Part shown: positions 1-6,054 of the stretch, in pieces
How positions within the stretch are numbered: position 1 is the first letter of the stretch
How the letters are laid out: each line of letters starts with the position of its first letter
Origin: Candidatus Neomicrothrix sp. UBA825
GTDB taxonomy: Bacteria; Actinomycetota; Acidimicrobiia; Acidimicrobiales; UBA8592
Direction of reading: 5' to 3'
DNA length: 8,231 nt
Assembly (NCBI GenBank): GCA_002295705.1
Contig: DBHP01000094.1
Coordinates: 1-8,231, forward strand
Translations under genes and position numbers: made by a program
Notes under the pieces: generated by a model
Told to the model about the DNA's origin: nothing
Seen by the model: the letters and a program-made list of their open reading frames with translations, nothing else
Database searches by the model: none

Positions 1-159
1 CTAGATCTGATGCGAGCCTACCTCAACGAGTCCGGGTTACGACGAAATGCTATACCTGAACAGCTAGAGATTGTTGAGAACATTCCAAGGAATCCATCGG
101 GGAAAATCACAAAAAATGTTCTGCAAGATCGATACAAAGATGCAGATTTTCAGCGTTAA
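1..159 (+). CDS. AMP-binding acyl-CoA synthetase/ligase, C-terminal fragment (5' end outside window)
   Basis: Frame 1 is open from the window edge to TAA at 157-159 and encodes the last 52 residues of an ANL-superfamily adenylating enzyme. The fragment carries the A10-type motif PRNPSGKITK (fragment residues 29-38). In this family the Lys of the SGK triplet (residue 35) contacts the acyl-adenylate and is needed for the adenylation half-reaction. The preceding stretch, with LEIVENIP, matches the small C-terminal lid domain. The enzyme would activate a carboxylic acid with ATP and CoA in the cytoplasm. Substrate (fatty acid, aromatic or alicyclic acid) cannot be decided from this fragment. Its stop codon overlaps the stop of the convergent oxidoreductase gene. 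Family call is secure, specificity unknown. Confidence 0.88.
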   Translation, partial: LDLMRAYLNESGLRRNAIPEQLEIVENIPRNPSGKITKNVLQDRYKDADFQR

Positions 160-1163
160 AGGCGTGTAGCTTCAACGAGAATAGATAAATCAGAAGACTG
201 GATTCCTTGAGGGATAGATAATGCCAATCGGTCTGCAATTCCATGAAAGCGATTCTGAAGTTCTCCACCTACTTCCTTAGCAGTTCCGATAACCGACAAC
301 GTAGAAACTTGAGTATCATCAAACAAAGAACCGAGCTGATCCCATCGACCCTCCTTTGTTAACTGACGAAGCTTTGGTTGTAAATCACCCCATCCATGAG
401 TGTCAAGAACAGGCCTATACGCCGGAGTAGAGCCATAAAATCCAAGTAACCCTCTGACTATCGCCTCAGCTTGGAGTCTTCCCTCCTCAGAACCATCATG
501 GATGCCAACAATGGCACCGACAGTCACAACAAAATCTTGCGGGGCTTCAGAACGTTTCGCTAACCCGGTAGAGAGATTTGGAATTGTGTGGGTCTCTAGA
601 TGCGACTGTGACGTAAATGGATGTACCAAAAGCCCATCGGCGACTTCACCCGCCAGCTCTGTCATTTTTGGGCCGAGAGCAGCCAGCCAAATAGGGGGTG
701 GCCCATATGGTAGAGGATCAGGTGTAAGCATGGGTGAAGCTAACGTGTGTCTTGTCCATTTCCCAACGAAATTTAGAGAAGACTGTGTCTGCCAACTGTC
801 GAAAATAGCTTTGGTCGCTTCAATGATCTCCCGCATTTGCCCTAAAGGACTATCCCACACACTCCCGTATCGGTTCTCAATATGTGGACGAATCTGAGAA
901 CCTAAACCGAGAGCAAATCGACCGTGCGATAATCGTTGTAAATCCCATGATTGATACGCAAGATGCATAGGGCTACGAGGAATAGCGATAGCAACATTTG
1001 TGTATAACATGCAGTCAGTAAGTTCACCAGCACGCACTAAAGGGAAAAAAACATCGCTCTTCCCCTCATATGTGAATAAACCATCAGCACCCGCATGAGC
1101 TAGGTTTTCGGAAAGAGAACCCATTTGCGCTAAATCGCCACCTAACAGAACATCTATTTTCAT
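156..1163 (-). CDS. F420-dependent LLM-class (luciferase-like) oxidoreductase
   Basis: A 335-residue protein of the bacterial luciferase-like TIM-barrel family that uses coenzyme F420 or flavin. It resembles the subfamily named after MSMEG_2256 (recognised from memory, not searched). Visible signatures are the N-terminal strand MKIDVLLGG, the LSHGRFALGLGS segment at residues 79-89 followed by RPHIENRYG, and GPPPIWLAALGPKM at 154-167 with the following AGEVADGLLVHPF. The length is normal for the family. I chose the ATG at 1163; a TTG one codon upstream (1166) is possible, but neither has a strong Shine-Dalgarno. The protein should be cytosolic and carry out a hydride transfer to or from an unknown substrate. 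It lies 70 bp downstream of the DUF983 gene on the same strand and may be co-transcribed with it. Its 3' end abuts the acyl-CoA ligase gene. Confidence 0.87.
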   Translation of the reverse strand: MKIDVLLGGDLAQMGSLSENLAHAGADGLFTYEGKSDVFFPLVRAGELTDCMLYTNVAIAIPRSPMHLAYQSWDLQRLSHGRFALGLGSQIRPHIENRYGSVWDSPLGQMREIIEATKAIFDSWQTQSSLNFVGKWTRHTLASPMLTPDPLPYGPPPIWLAALGPKMTELAGEVADGLLVHPFTSQSHLETHTIPNLSTGLAKRSEAPQDFVVTVGAIVGIHDGSEEGRLQAEAIVRGLLGFYGSTPAYRPVLDTHGWGDLQPKLRQLTKEGRWDQLGSLFDDTQVSTLSVIGTAKEVGGELQNRFHGIADRLALSIPQGIQSSDLSILVEATRL

Positions 1164-1233
1164 CAAATAGTAACCTAGCAGAAAGAGAAACTAGATAGAT
1201 AAGTAACTCGAGCACAAAAGCTTTCTTGACCGG

Positions 1234-1668
1234 TTACTGCAAAACAGATTCATCGAAATCTTTATCTTCGAGAGGTCTCATAAGAATATCAATGGCTGTC
1301 CATAGCGTTTTCGAACTTGGATAAAAGAGCAACGGCACAAAACCGTACCCTCCTGCAAACAGAAAAACCCATCCGCCCATAGGGATATCTGGGTACGTGA
1401 TAAAAAAGAAGATCGCCAACCCCAGAAACAGAAGAGTAAAGGAAAAGATAGTGTTCATGCCAACTGCACCAACCCAATGCCCCTCAACTCTTTCAAAACG
1501 AAGATTGCAACTAGGGCATCTCTCAACCATCTTCACCCACCTATCGAACAGTCGCCGCTCCCCGCAAACCGGACAAGATTTGATGAACCCTCTCCAAAGT
1601 AAGGAACGAGGCTTACTAGACCTCAGCGGAAACTGATCCATTATCACATAGTAGAGCTTGAGAAACAT
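1234..1668 (-). CDS. DUF983 family zinc-ribbon membrane protein
   Basis: A 144-residue protein with a cytosolic zinc-ribbon followed by two membrane helices, the layout of DUF983 proteins. The ribbon is CPVCG (Cys32, Cys35) and CPSC (Cys51, Cys54). After the conserved-looking segment FERVEGHWVGAVGMN, helix 1 spans about residues 70-91 and helix 2 about 98-117. The tail carries RPLE (131-134) and is acidic. The function of the family is unknown. The ATG at 1668 gives the full ORF. A second ATG at 1641 (residue 10) would begin at MDQFPLRS and also keeps all domains; neither start has a clear Shine-Dalgarno. The gene is divergent from the alcohol dehydrogenase operon and is followed on the same strand by the F420-type oxidoreductase. 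Confidence 0.82.
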   Translation of the reverse strand: MFLKLYYVIMDQFPLRSSKPRSLLWRGFIKSCPVCGERRLFDRWVKMVERCPSCNLRFERVEGHWVGAVGMNTIFSFTLLFLGLAIFFFITYPDIPMGGWVFLFAGGYGFVPLLFYPSSKTLWTAIDILMRPLEDKDFDESVLQ

Positions 1669-1689
1669 CTTAGTTATTCAAGTAACAGT

Positions 1690-1718
1690 TTTACATTTAC
1701 GCTCAACCCGCCTATTTT
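1690..1718 (+). promoter_or_regulatory. Candidate sigma-70-like promoter for the dehydrogenase/DUF35/thiolase operon
   Basis: TTTACA at 1690-1695 (5 of 6 against TTGACA) is separated by exactly 17 bases from TATTTT at 1713-1718 (4 of 6 against TATAAT). Transcription would start near 1725, just upstream of the ribosome binding site. It sits in the only sizeable gap upstream of the long + strand gene run. Matches this good arise by chance in AT-rich DNA, so this is a proposal only. Confidence 0.35.
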
Positions 1719-1736
1719 CTTAGAGGAGAAAGAGAT

Positions 1737-1741
1737 AGGAG
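1737..1741 (+). promoter_or_regulatory. Ribosome binding site of the alcohol dehydrogenase gene
   Basis: AGGAG lies 6 bases before the ATG at 1748 and fixes that start. A second purine-rich stretch, AGAGGAG, lies slightly further upstream (1722-1728). Confidence 0.7.
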
Positions 1742-1747
1742 CCCACT

Positions 1748-2830
1748 ATGCTCGCTGCAGTTTTGCGTAACACTGGTGATCAGGATTTAGACGTAACAGA
1801 TACGATTCAGATTAATGACCCAGGCCCAGATGACGTCATAGTTAAAATTACTCACACTGGTGTTTGCCATTCAGACGTTTCAGCAATGAACGGAACTATA
1901 CCTCAGCCCGCCCCAGCCGTGCTTGGGCATGAAGGGGCAGGAATTATCGAAGAAGTTGGCGCAAATGTCACCGAAGTCGCCGTAGGAGATCACGTCATCG
2001 TCGTATGGTCTCCTCCTTGCGGCGGATGTAAATTTTGTATCGATCATTCAAGCCCAAACCTTTGCATGACCGTTCAATTCGGATCAATGATGATTCCTCA
2101 CTTTAAGGAAGGTGACGTAGACGTTCATGCCATGGCGGGAGCAGGTACCTTCGCTGAGAAAACTCTGCTTCCAAAGCAAGCAGTAGTAAAAATAGACCCA
2201 GACATTCCATTGGATATTGCCTCACTAATCGGTTGCGGTGTCATGACTGGAGCCGGAGCAGCCCTCAATACTGCGAAAGTAACTCCCGGTTCTTCCGTTA
2301 TTGTCTACGGTGCTGGTGGCGTTGGTATCGCCGCCATCCAAGGTGCACGTATCGCTGGCGCTGCAGAAATAGTCGCTGTAGACCTCAACGACGAGAAGCT
2401 TAATGATGCTCGAAGATTCGGAGCCACACACGCCGTTAAGCCAGAAGACGTTGATGGCGCAAAGCTAGAAATTACAGGCGGTGACGGATTTGATTTCGCT
2501 TTGGAATGCATAGGAAGACCATCAACAATGCGAGCCTCGTACGACGCCATTCGTCGTGGGGGAACAGCATGCATTGTCGGTGTTGGACGAGCTGAAGAGA
2601 TGGTCGAGTTCAGCGCATTTGAATTATTCTTCATGGAAAAAACATTAGTCGGTTCATATTATGGCGGAACAGACGTCAGAAGTGATTTCCATAAATTGCT
2701 TCGACTCTATAAACAAGGACAACTTGACCTAGAAGGAATGATCACACGACGAATCAAGATTGACGAGATCAATCCAGCTCTTGAAGCTGTTCGTAAAGGT
2801 GAGGTCATCCGTCAAGTAATAGAATTCTAG
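1748..2830 (+). CDS. Zinc-dependent medium-chain alcohol dehydrogenase (class III-like MDR)
   Basis: A 360-residue MDR-superfamily dehydrogenase that should oxidise an alcohol or reduce an aldehyde with NAD(H) in the cytosol. Catalytic zinc ligands are visible as Cys40 in GVCHSD, His61-Glu62 in GHEG, and Cys163 in IGCGVMTGAG. The structural zinc lobe is present as Cys91, Cys94, Cys97 and Cys106. Its last spacing is 8 residues, where the classical horse-liver type has 7. The Rossmann motif GAGGVG (188-193) is followed by Asp212 in VDLND at the end of the second strand, which points to NAD rather than NADP. Length is close to the family norm. The start has a good Shine-Dalgarno. It heads the run of DUF35 and thiolase-fold genes, 24 bp upstream of the first of them, so its substrate is probably an intermediate of the same pathway. 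It resembles actinobacterial Zn-ADHs annotated as NDMA-dependent or class III, but formaldehyde/mycothiol or other specificity cannot be assigned. Confidence 0.9.
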   Translation: MLAAVLRNTGDQDLDVTDTIQINDPGPDDVIVKITHTGVCHSDVSAMNGTIPQPAPAVLGHEGAGIIEEVGANVTEVAVGDHVIVVWSPPCGGCKFCIDHSSPNLCMTVQFGSMMIPHFKEGDVDVHAMAGAGTFAEKTLLPKQAVVKIDPDIPLDIASLIGCGVMTGAGAALNTAKVTPGSSVIVYGAGGVGIAAIQGARIAGAAEIVAVDLNDEKLNDARRFGATHAVKPEDVDGAKLEITGGDGFDFALECIGRPSTMRASYDAIRRGGTACIVGVGRAEEMVEFSAFELFFMEKTLVGSYYGGTDVRSDFHKLLRLYKQGQLDLEGMITRRIKIDEINPALEAVRKGEVIRQVIEF

Positions 2831-2842
2831 CAAGCACTAAGC

Positions 2843-2848
2843 AAAGGA
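2843..2848 (+). promoter_or_regulatory. Ribosome binding site that selects a GTG start
   Basis: AAAGGA ends 6 bases before GTG 2855. The nearby ATG at 2850 is too close to this site and opens only a two-codon frame (ATG AAG TGA), so the GTG is the credible start of the first OB-fold gene. Confidence 0.6.
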
Positions 2849-2854
2849 AATGAA

Positions 2855-3310
2855 GTGAATCCTGAAGAACGACTTAGCGCCCCGATAGTTCTGGAATATC
2901 CCTTTACACGCACAACCGGTCCCGTTATCGGCGCATTCATGACGGGTCTACGAGAGAAAATTATACTTGGCATCAAAAGAGATGACGGAACCGTCCTCGT
3001 ACCACCAACCGAATACGACCCTGTAACTTCTAAAGCCTTAACTGAAATGGTTGAGGTCGGCCAAACCGGAGAAGTCACAACGTGGACATGGGTTGAAAAT
3101 CCACGAGACCAATCCCCATGGGATAGCCCTCACGCATTAGCAATGATTCTACTTGACGGATCGGATACGCCTTTCCTTCACGCTGTTCTTGTCGAAGAAC
3201 CAGACCACATGAAAACTGGAATGAGAGTCTCAATAAAATGGAAAAAGGAAACCGAAGGGCACATTCAAGACATTGAAGGCTTCGTACCAGAGAAGGAAAA
3301 CCATGCCTGA
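2855..3310 (+). CDS. DUF35-type OB-fold protein with degenerate zinc ribbon (copy 1)
   Basis: A 151-residue protein with the two-part layout of DUF35 proteins. An N-terminal helix plus rubredoxin-like ribbon region (about 24-60) is followed by an OB-fold (about 65-145) ending in the typical GMRVSIKW strand (122-129). The hallmark GxVxVPP is retained as GTVLVPP (45-51). Where normal members have CxxC before and CxxC after it, this protein has Lys41/Asp44 and Asp55/Thr58; it contains no cysteine at all. DUF35 proteins bind thiolase-fold partners: they bridge acetoacetyl-CoA thiolase and HMG-CoA synthase in archaea and form the Ltp2-ChsH2 aldolase in actinobacteria. A role as accessory subunit of the thiolase-fold proteins encoded just downstream follows from that. 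Start is GTG, set by its Shine-Dalgarno. The 3' end overlaps the paralogous next gene by 8 nt. Confidence 0.85.
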   Translation: MNPEERLSAPIVLEYPFTRTTGPVIGAFMTGLREKIILGIKRDDGTVLVPPTEYDPVTSKALTEMVEVGQTGEVTTWTWVENPRDQSPWDSPHALAMILLDGSDTPFLHAVLVEEPDHMKTGMRVSIKWKKETEGHIQDIEGFVPEKENHA

Positions 3311-3857
3311 GATAAACGTGCCATCATCTATCAAAGACCTTGAGCAAGTTCAATCAGTGCGAACACCGATACGAATGGAATATACATTCACACCCGGTGT
3401 CGCAGCCCAAACTTATTTGCGAGAATTCGCTAACAAAAAAATACTTGGAGCTGTTTCACCAGTAGATGGTGCAGTACTTGTTCCCCCAAGAGGAGCTGAC
3501 CCAAGATATGGCGCACTTTGCGATGAGTTTGTCGAAATGCCCCATACAGGTCATATTGGATCTTTCTGCGTGACTAATGTTCCGATACCTGGACGTGAAT
3601 TAGAATTACCTTACATTTCAGCATGGATATTCCTTGACGGAGCTGACATCGGCTTCCTTAACCTAGTAGCTGAATGCCCACCTGAAGAATGCCGGATCGG
3701 GATGAGAGTTGAAGCTGTCTGGAAACCTGATGATGAAATTGGAATGACAGCTGAAAATATCCTGTATTGGCGACCCACAGGTGAGCCAGACTTGCCCTTC
3801 GATGAAGCTGGAGTTCGAGGTTGGCACGTACGCGGAGATGGCGAATCCGATGCGTAA
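3303..3857 (+). CDS. DUF35-type OB-fold protein with degenerate zinc ribbon (copy 2)
   Basis: A 184-residue paralogue of the preceding gene, with about 20 extra residues at each end. The ribbon region keeps the fold outline but not the metal ligands: SPVDG (52-56) replaces CPxCG, GAVLVPPR (56-63) is intact, and DPRYG (66-70) replaces CPxCG. The four ligand positions are thus Ser52, Asp55, Asp66 and Tyr69. The OB-fold follows, with SAWIFLDGAD (106-115) and GMRVEAVW (133-140). Its four cysteines (73, 89, 125, 130) are elsewhere and do not form a ribbon. The ATG at 3303 has AAGGA at 3293-3297, 5 bases upstream; a TTG 30 bases further up lacks such a site. It overlaps the previous gene by 8 nt (ATGCCTGA) and the next by 8 nt (ATGCGTAA). 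Likely a non-catalytic, partner-binding or CoA-substrate-positioning subunit of the thiolase-fold proteins (inference). Confidence 0.86.
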   Translation: MPEINVPSSIKDLEQVQSVRTPIRMEYTFTPGVAAQTYLREFANKKILGAVSPVDGAVLVPPRGADPRYGALCDEFVEMPHTGHIGSFCVTNVPIPGRELELPYISAWIFLDGADIGFLNLVAECPPEECRIGMRVEAVWKPDDEIGMTAENILYWRPTGEPDLPFDEAGVRGWHVRGDGESDA

Positions 3858-4869
3858 AGTAGCTATTGTCTCTGCAGCGAGTCGACAAGAAGAAAAGATG
3901 CTCGATAACGAAGTCGAATTGATGGTGCCGTTGATATCTAAAGTCCGAGAAGAAACTGGTTTAGACCAGACTGAAATTGGCTTCACATGCTCTGGTAGCT
4001 CTGATTTTCTTGCAGGCCAAGCATTCTCTTTCGTTATGACCCTAGACGCTGTTGGTCCCGTTCCCCCCATCTCAGAGAGCCACGTTGAAATGGATGGAGC
4101 TTGGGCCCTATATGAAACATGGGTCAAATTTCAAATGGGAGTTATCGACACAGCATTGGTCTACTCTTATGGAAAACCATCACCAGGTTCATTACAAGAC
4201 GTGCTTTCTACACAGCTTGACCCATATTATGTGGCTCCCCTTTGGCCTGATGCCCACGCAATAGCAGCCCTTCAAGCTAGACACCTGTTAGAGAAGGAAG
4301 AAATATCTTTACAACATCTAGCAGATTGTGCCGTCCGAGCAGGAACGGTAGAGAACCATGAAGAGTATTATGAGCAACAGATCCTAGCAGATCCACTACG
4401 CCCAGCTGACTGCCCGACGTATGCTGATGGGGGAGTCGCAATGATCCTTGCCGCAGAAGGAAAAGCAGAGGAACTCTGTGAAAAACCAGCTTGGATAACT
4501 GGAATTGATCACAGAATTGATACTCACCATTTTGGTGCACGAAACCTCTCCACTATTCCATCAGCGAAGAAAGCTGCGGAAAAGGCTGGAGTTCACAAAG
4601 CAGACATAGATCTAGCAGAAATTCATACTGCCTACACTGTCCATGATGTTCTCCTGCGAAAGGAACTCAATCTTCCTCTTAACCCAGAGAAAAGCTCAAA
4701 AAATCATCCCATCAAAGCAGAAACACTAATGGCTTCAGGATTACTTCGAATCGCTGAAGCAGCACGCGCTATATGGGATCAAGAAGCTAACCGAACCCTT
4801 GCACACGCAACTTCCGGACCACTAATGCAACAAAATCTGATGTGCGTTCTCTCAGGAGAGAAGGAATAA
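3850..4869 (+). CDS. Thiolase-fold (SCP-x/Ltp-like) protein lacking catalytic cysteines, subunit 1
   Basis: A 339-residue member of the thiolase superfamily, close to actinobacterial 'lipid-transfer protein' thiolases. The N-terminal strand RKVAIVSAA, the SHVEMDGAWALYE segment (77-89) at the nucleophile helix, the AEIHTAYTVHD segment (256-266) at the oxyanion-hole loop, and the C-terminal AHATSGPLMQQN (318-329) match the family layout. By eye alignment the nucleophilic Cys is Glu80, the GHP His falls at Glu291, and the C-terminal general-base Cys is Ala320; only the NEAF-type His (His259) is kept. The usual NPSGG loop is replaced by SSKNHP (282-287). Classical thiolysis is therefore unlikely; an aldolase-like or structural/CoA-binding role, as in Ltp2, is more plausible. 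I chose ATG 3850 because the protein then begins at the first core strand and GGAG lies at 3834-3837. ATG 3838, four codons upstream, is an alternative. It overlaps both neighbours (8 nt and 1 nt). Confidence 0.84.
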   Translation: MRKVAIVSAASRQEEKMLDNEVELMVPLISKVREETGLDQTEIGFTCSGSSDFLAGQAFSFVMTLDAVGPVPPISESHVEMDGAWALYETWVKFQMGVIDTALVYSYGKPSPGSLQDVLSTQLDPYYVAPLWPDAHAIAALQARHLLEKEEISLQHLADCAVRAGTVENHEEYYEQQILADPLRPADCPTYADGGVAMILAAEGKAEELCEKPAWITGIDHRIDTHHFGARNLSTIPSAKKAAEKAGVHKADIDLAEIHTAYTVHDVLLRKELNLPLNPEKSSKNHPIKAETLMASGLLRIAEAARAIWDQEANRTLAHATSGPLMQQNLMCVLSGEKE

Positions 4870-6041
4870 TGGCAGCAGGAGGAGAGTTAGCGGCAGTCGT
4901 TGGCGTAGGAATGACAAAATTCTCTGCGACTCGCGGTGATGTATCAATGCCGGGCCTGGTTCGCGAAGCAGCAGAACGCGCCCTTAAGGACGCTGAAATG
5001 GAATGGGAAGATATAGACGCAGTAGTGATGGGGAAAGCACCTGATTTTTTCGAAGGTGTAATGATGCCTGAAATATTCTTAGGGGAAGCTCTTGGAGCTG
5101 TAGGAAAACCTATGCTTAGAGTTCACACAGCAGGTTCTGTTGGAGGTTCAACAGCTCTTGTTGCAGCCTCACTCGTGCATTCAGGTGTTCACGAGCGAGT
5201 CTTAACTGTTGCCTGGGAAAAGCAAAGCGAATCCAATGCAATGTGGGCATTAAGTCTCAAACAGCCTTTCCAAGTCTCAATAAATGCTGGAGCCGGAGGG
5301 TACTTTTCGCCCATTATTCGCCAGTACATGGAGGAGACTCAAGCACCAGAACTCATCGGATGCATGGTTGCCTTTAAAGACCGCCAACACGCACTACTTA
5401 ATCCATACGCACATCTTCATCAACCCGATTTAACTTTTGACCAAGTAGTTGAATCCCCGATGCTCTGGGAACCCATCAGATATTCTGAAACATGCCCCTC
5501 ATCAGATGGGGCAGCAGCAATGGTCATTGTAAACGAAACAGAGGCTAAAAAATCAGCTAACCCAGCTTGGATACATGCCGGAGCTATGAGAAGCGAGGCG
5601 AACAACTTTCCAGGCCGAGATGAGGTAAACCCTCAAGCAAGCAGGGAATGTGCCTCAGATTTGTGGAACCAAGCAGGAATCAAAAATCCAAGGGAAGAGA
5701 TAGACGTCGCTGAAATCTATGTGCCGTTTAGTTGGTACGAACCGATGTGGTTGGAAAGTCTTGGTTTTTGCGAGAGAGGCGATGGCTGGAAGTTAGTAGA
5801 GTCTGGAGCTACACATATAGATGGTGGTGACTTACCGATAAATTGCTCTGGAGGTGTTTTATCCTCCAACCCAATTGGGGCATCCGGAATGATTAGATTC
5901 GCTGAAGCAGCCCTTCAAGTTAGAGGAATGGCTGGCGAACATCAAGTGGAAGGTGCCCGTAAAGCCATGGGTCATGCGTATGGCGGAGGAGCACAATACT
6001 TCGCCATGTGGGTGGTAGGAAAAGACAAACCAACTACCTAG
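4869..6041 (+). CDS. Thiolase-fold (SCP-x/Ltp-like) protein lacking catalytic cysteines, subunit 2
   Basis: A 390-residue thiolase-superfamily protein. Family landmarks are LAAVVGVGMTKF (7-18), HTAGSVGGSTAL (86-97) at the nucleophile helix, SDGAAAMVI (212-220), VAEIYVPFSWYE (280-291), NCSGG (325-329) followed by SSNPIGASG (332-340), and GHAYGGGAQYFAMW (368-381). Eye alignment puts Ser90 at the nucleophile Cys, Tyr284 at the NEAF/HDCF His, Asn334 at the GHP His, and Ala370 (next to Tyr371) at the general-base Cys. The set of thiolase catalytic residues is thus wholly replaced, as described for the Ltp2 aldolase, where tyrosines take over. The ATG at 4869 shares its A with the TAA of the preceding gene, giving coupled translation, and is preceded by AGGAG (4854-4858) and AAGGA. 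It probably forms a heteromer with subunit 1 and the two DUF35 proteins. The product could be called acetyl-CoA acetyltransferase by automated annotation, which the residues do not support. Confidence 0.87.
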   Translation: MAAGGELAAVVGVGMTKFSATRGDVSMPGLVREAAERALKDAEMEWEDIDAVVMGKAPDFFEGVMMPEIFLGEALGAVGKPMLRVHTAGSVGGSTALVAASLVHSGVHERVLTVAWEKQSESNAMWALSLKQPFQVSINAGAGGYFSPIIRQYMEETQAPELIGCMVAFKDRQHALLNPYAHLHQPDLTFDQVVESPMLWEPIRYSETCPSSDGAAAMVIVNETEAKKSANPAWIHAGAMRSEANNFPGRDEVNPQASRECASDLWNQAGIKNPREEIDVAEIYVPFSWYEPMWLESLGFCERGDGWKLVESGATHIDGGDLPINCSGGVLSSNPIGASGMIRFAEAALQVRGMAGEHQVEGARKAMGHAYGGGAQYFAMWVVGKDKPTT

Positions 6042-6054
6042 AAATAAGTTATTG

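Noticed and set aside
502..897. 131-codon + strand open frame inside the oxidoreductase gene
   Set aside because: It lies wholly antisense to a well-supported LLM-family gene, and its translation has no recognisable domain.
1164..1233. Possible small gene or RNA in the 70-bp gap on the left side
   Set aside because: No start with a ribosome binding site, no stable hairpin and no open frame of useful length.
1202..1238. AGTAAC ... GTTACT inverted repeat downstream of the DUF983 gene
   Set aside because: Only a 6-bp stem with a loop of about 25 bases and no T tract; too weak to call a terminator or operator.
3781..3849. N-terminal extension of thiolase-fold subunit 1 from GTG 3781
   Set aside because: It would overlap the OB-fold gene by 77 bases and adds residues ahead of the first core strand. 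Starts at 3850 or 3838 fit the family and spacing better.
3663..4127. 154-codon - strand open frame across the OB-fold/thiolase junction
   Set aside because: It runs antisense over two supported, overlapping genes and shows no motifs or ribosome binding site.
3850..6041. Annotation of the two thiolase-fold genes as acetyl-CoA acetyltransferases
   Set aside because: The catalytic cysteines needed for that reaction are not at the aligned positions.
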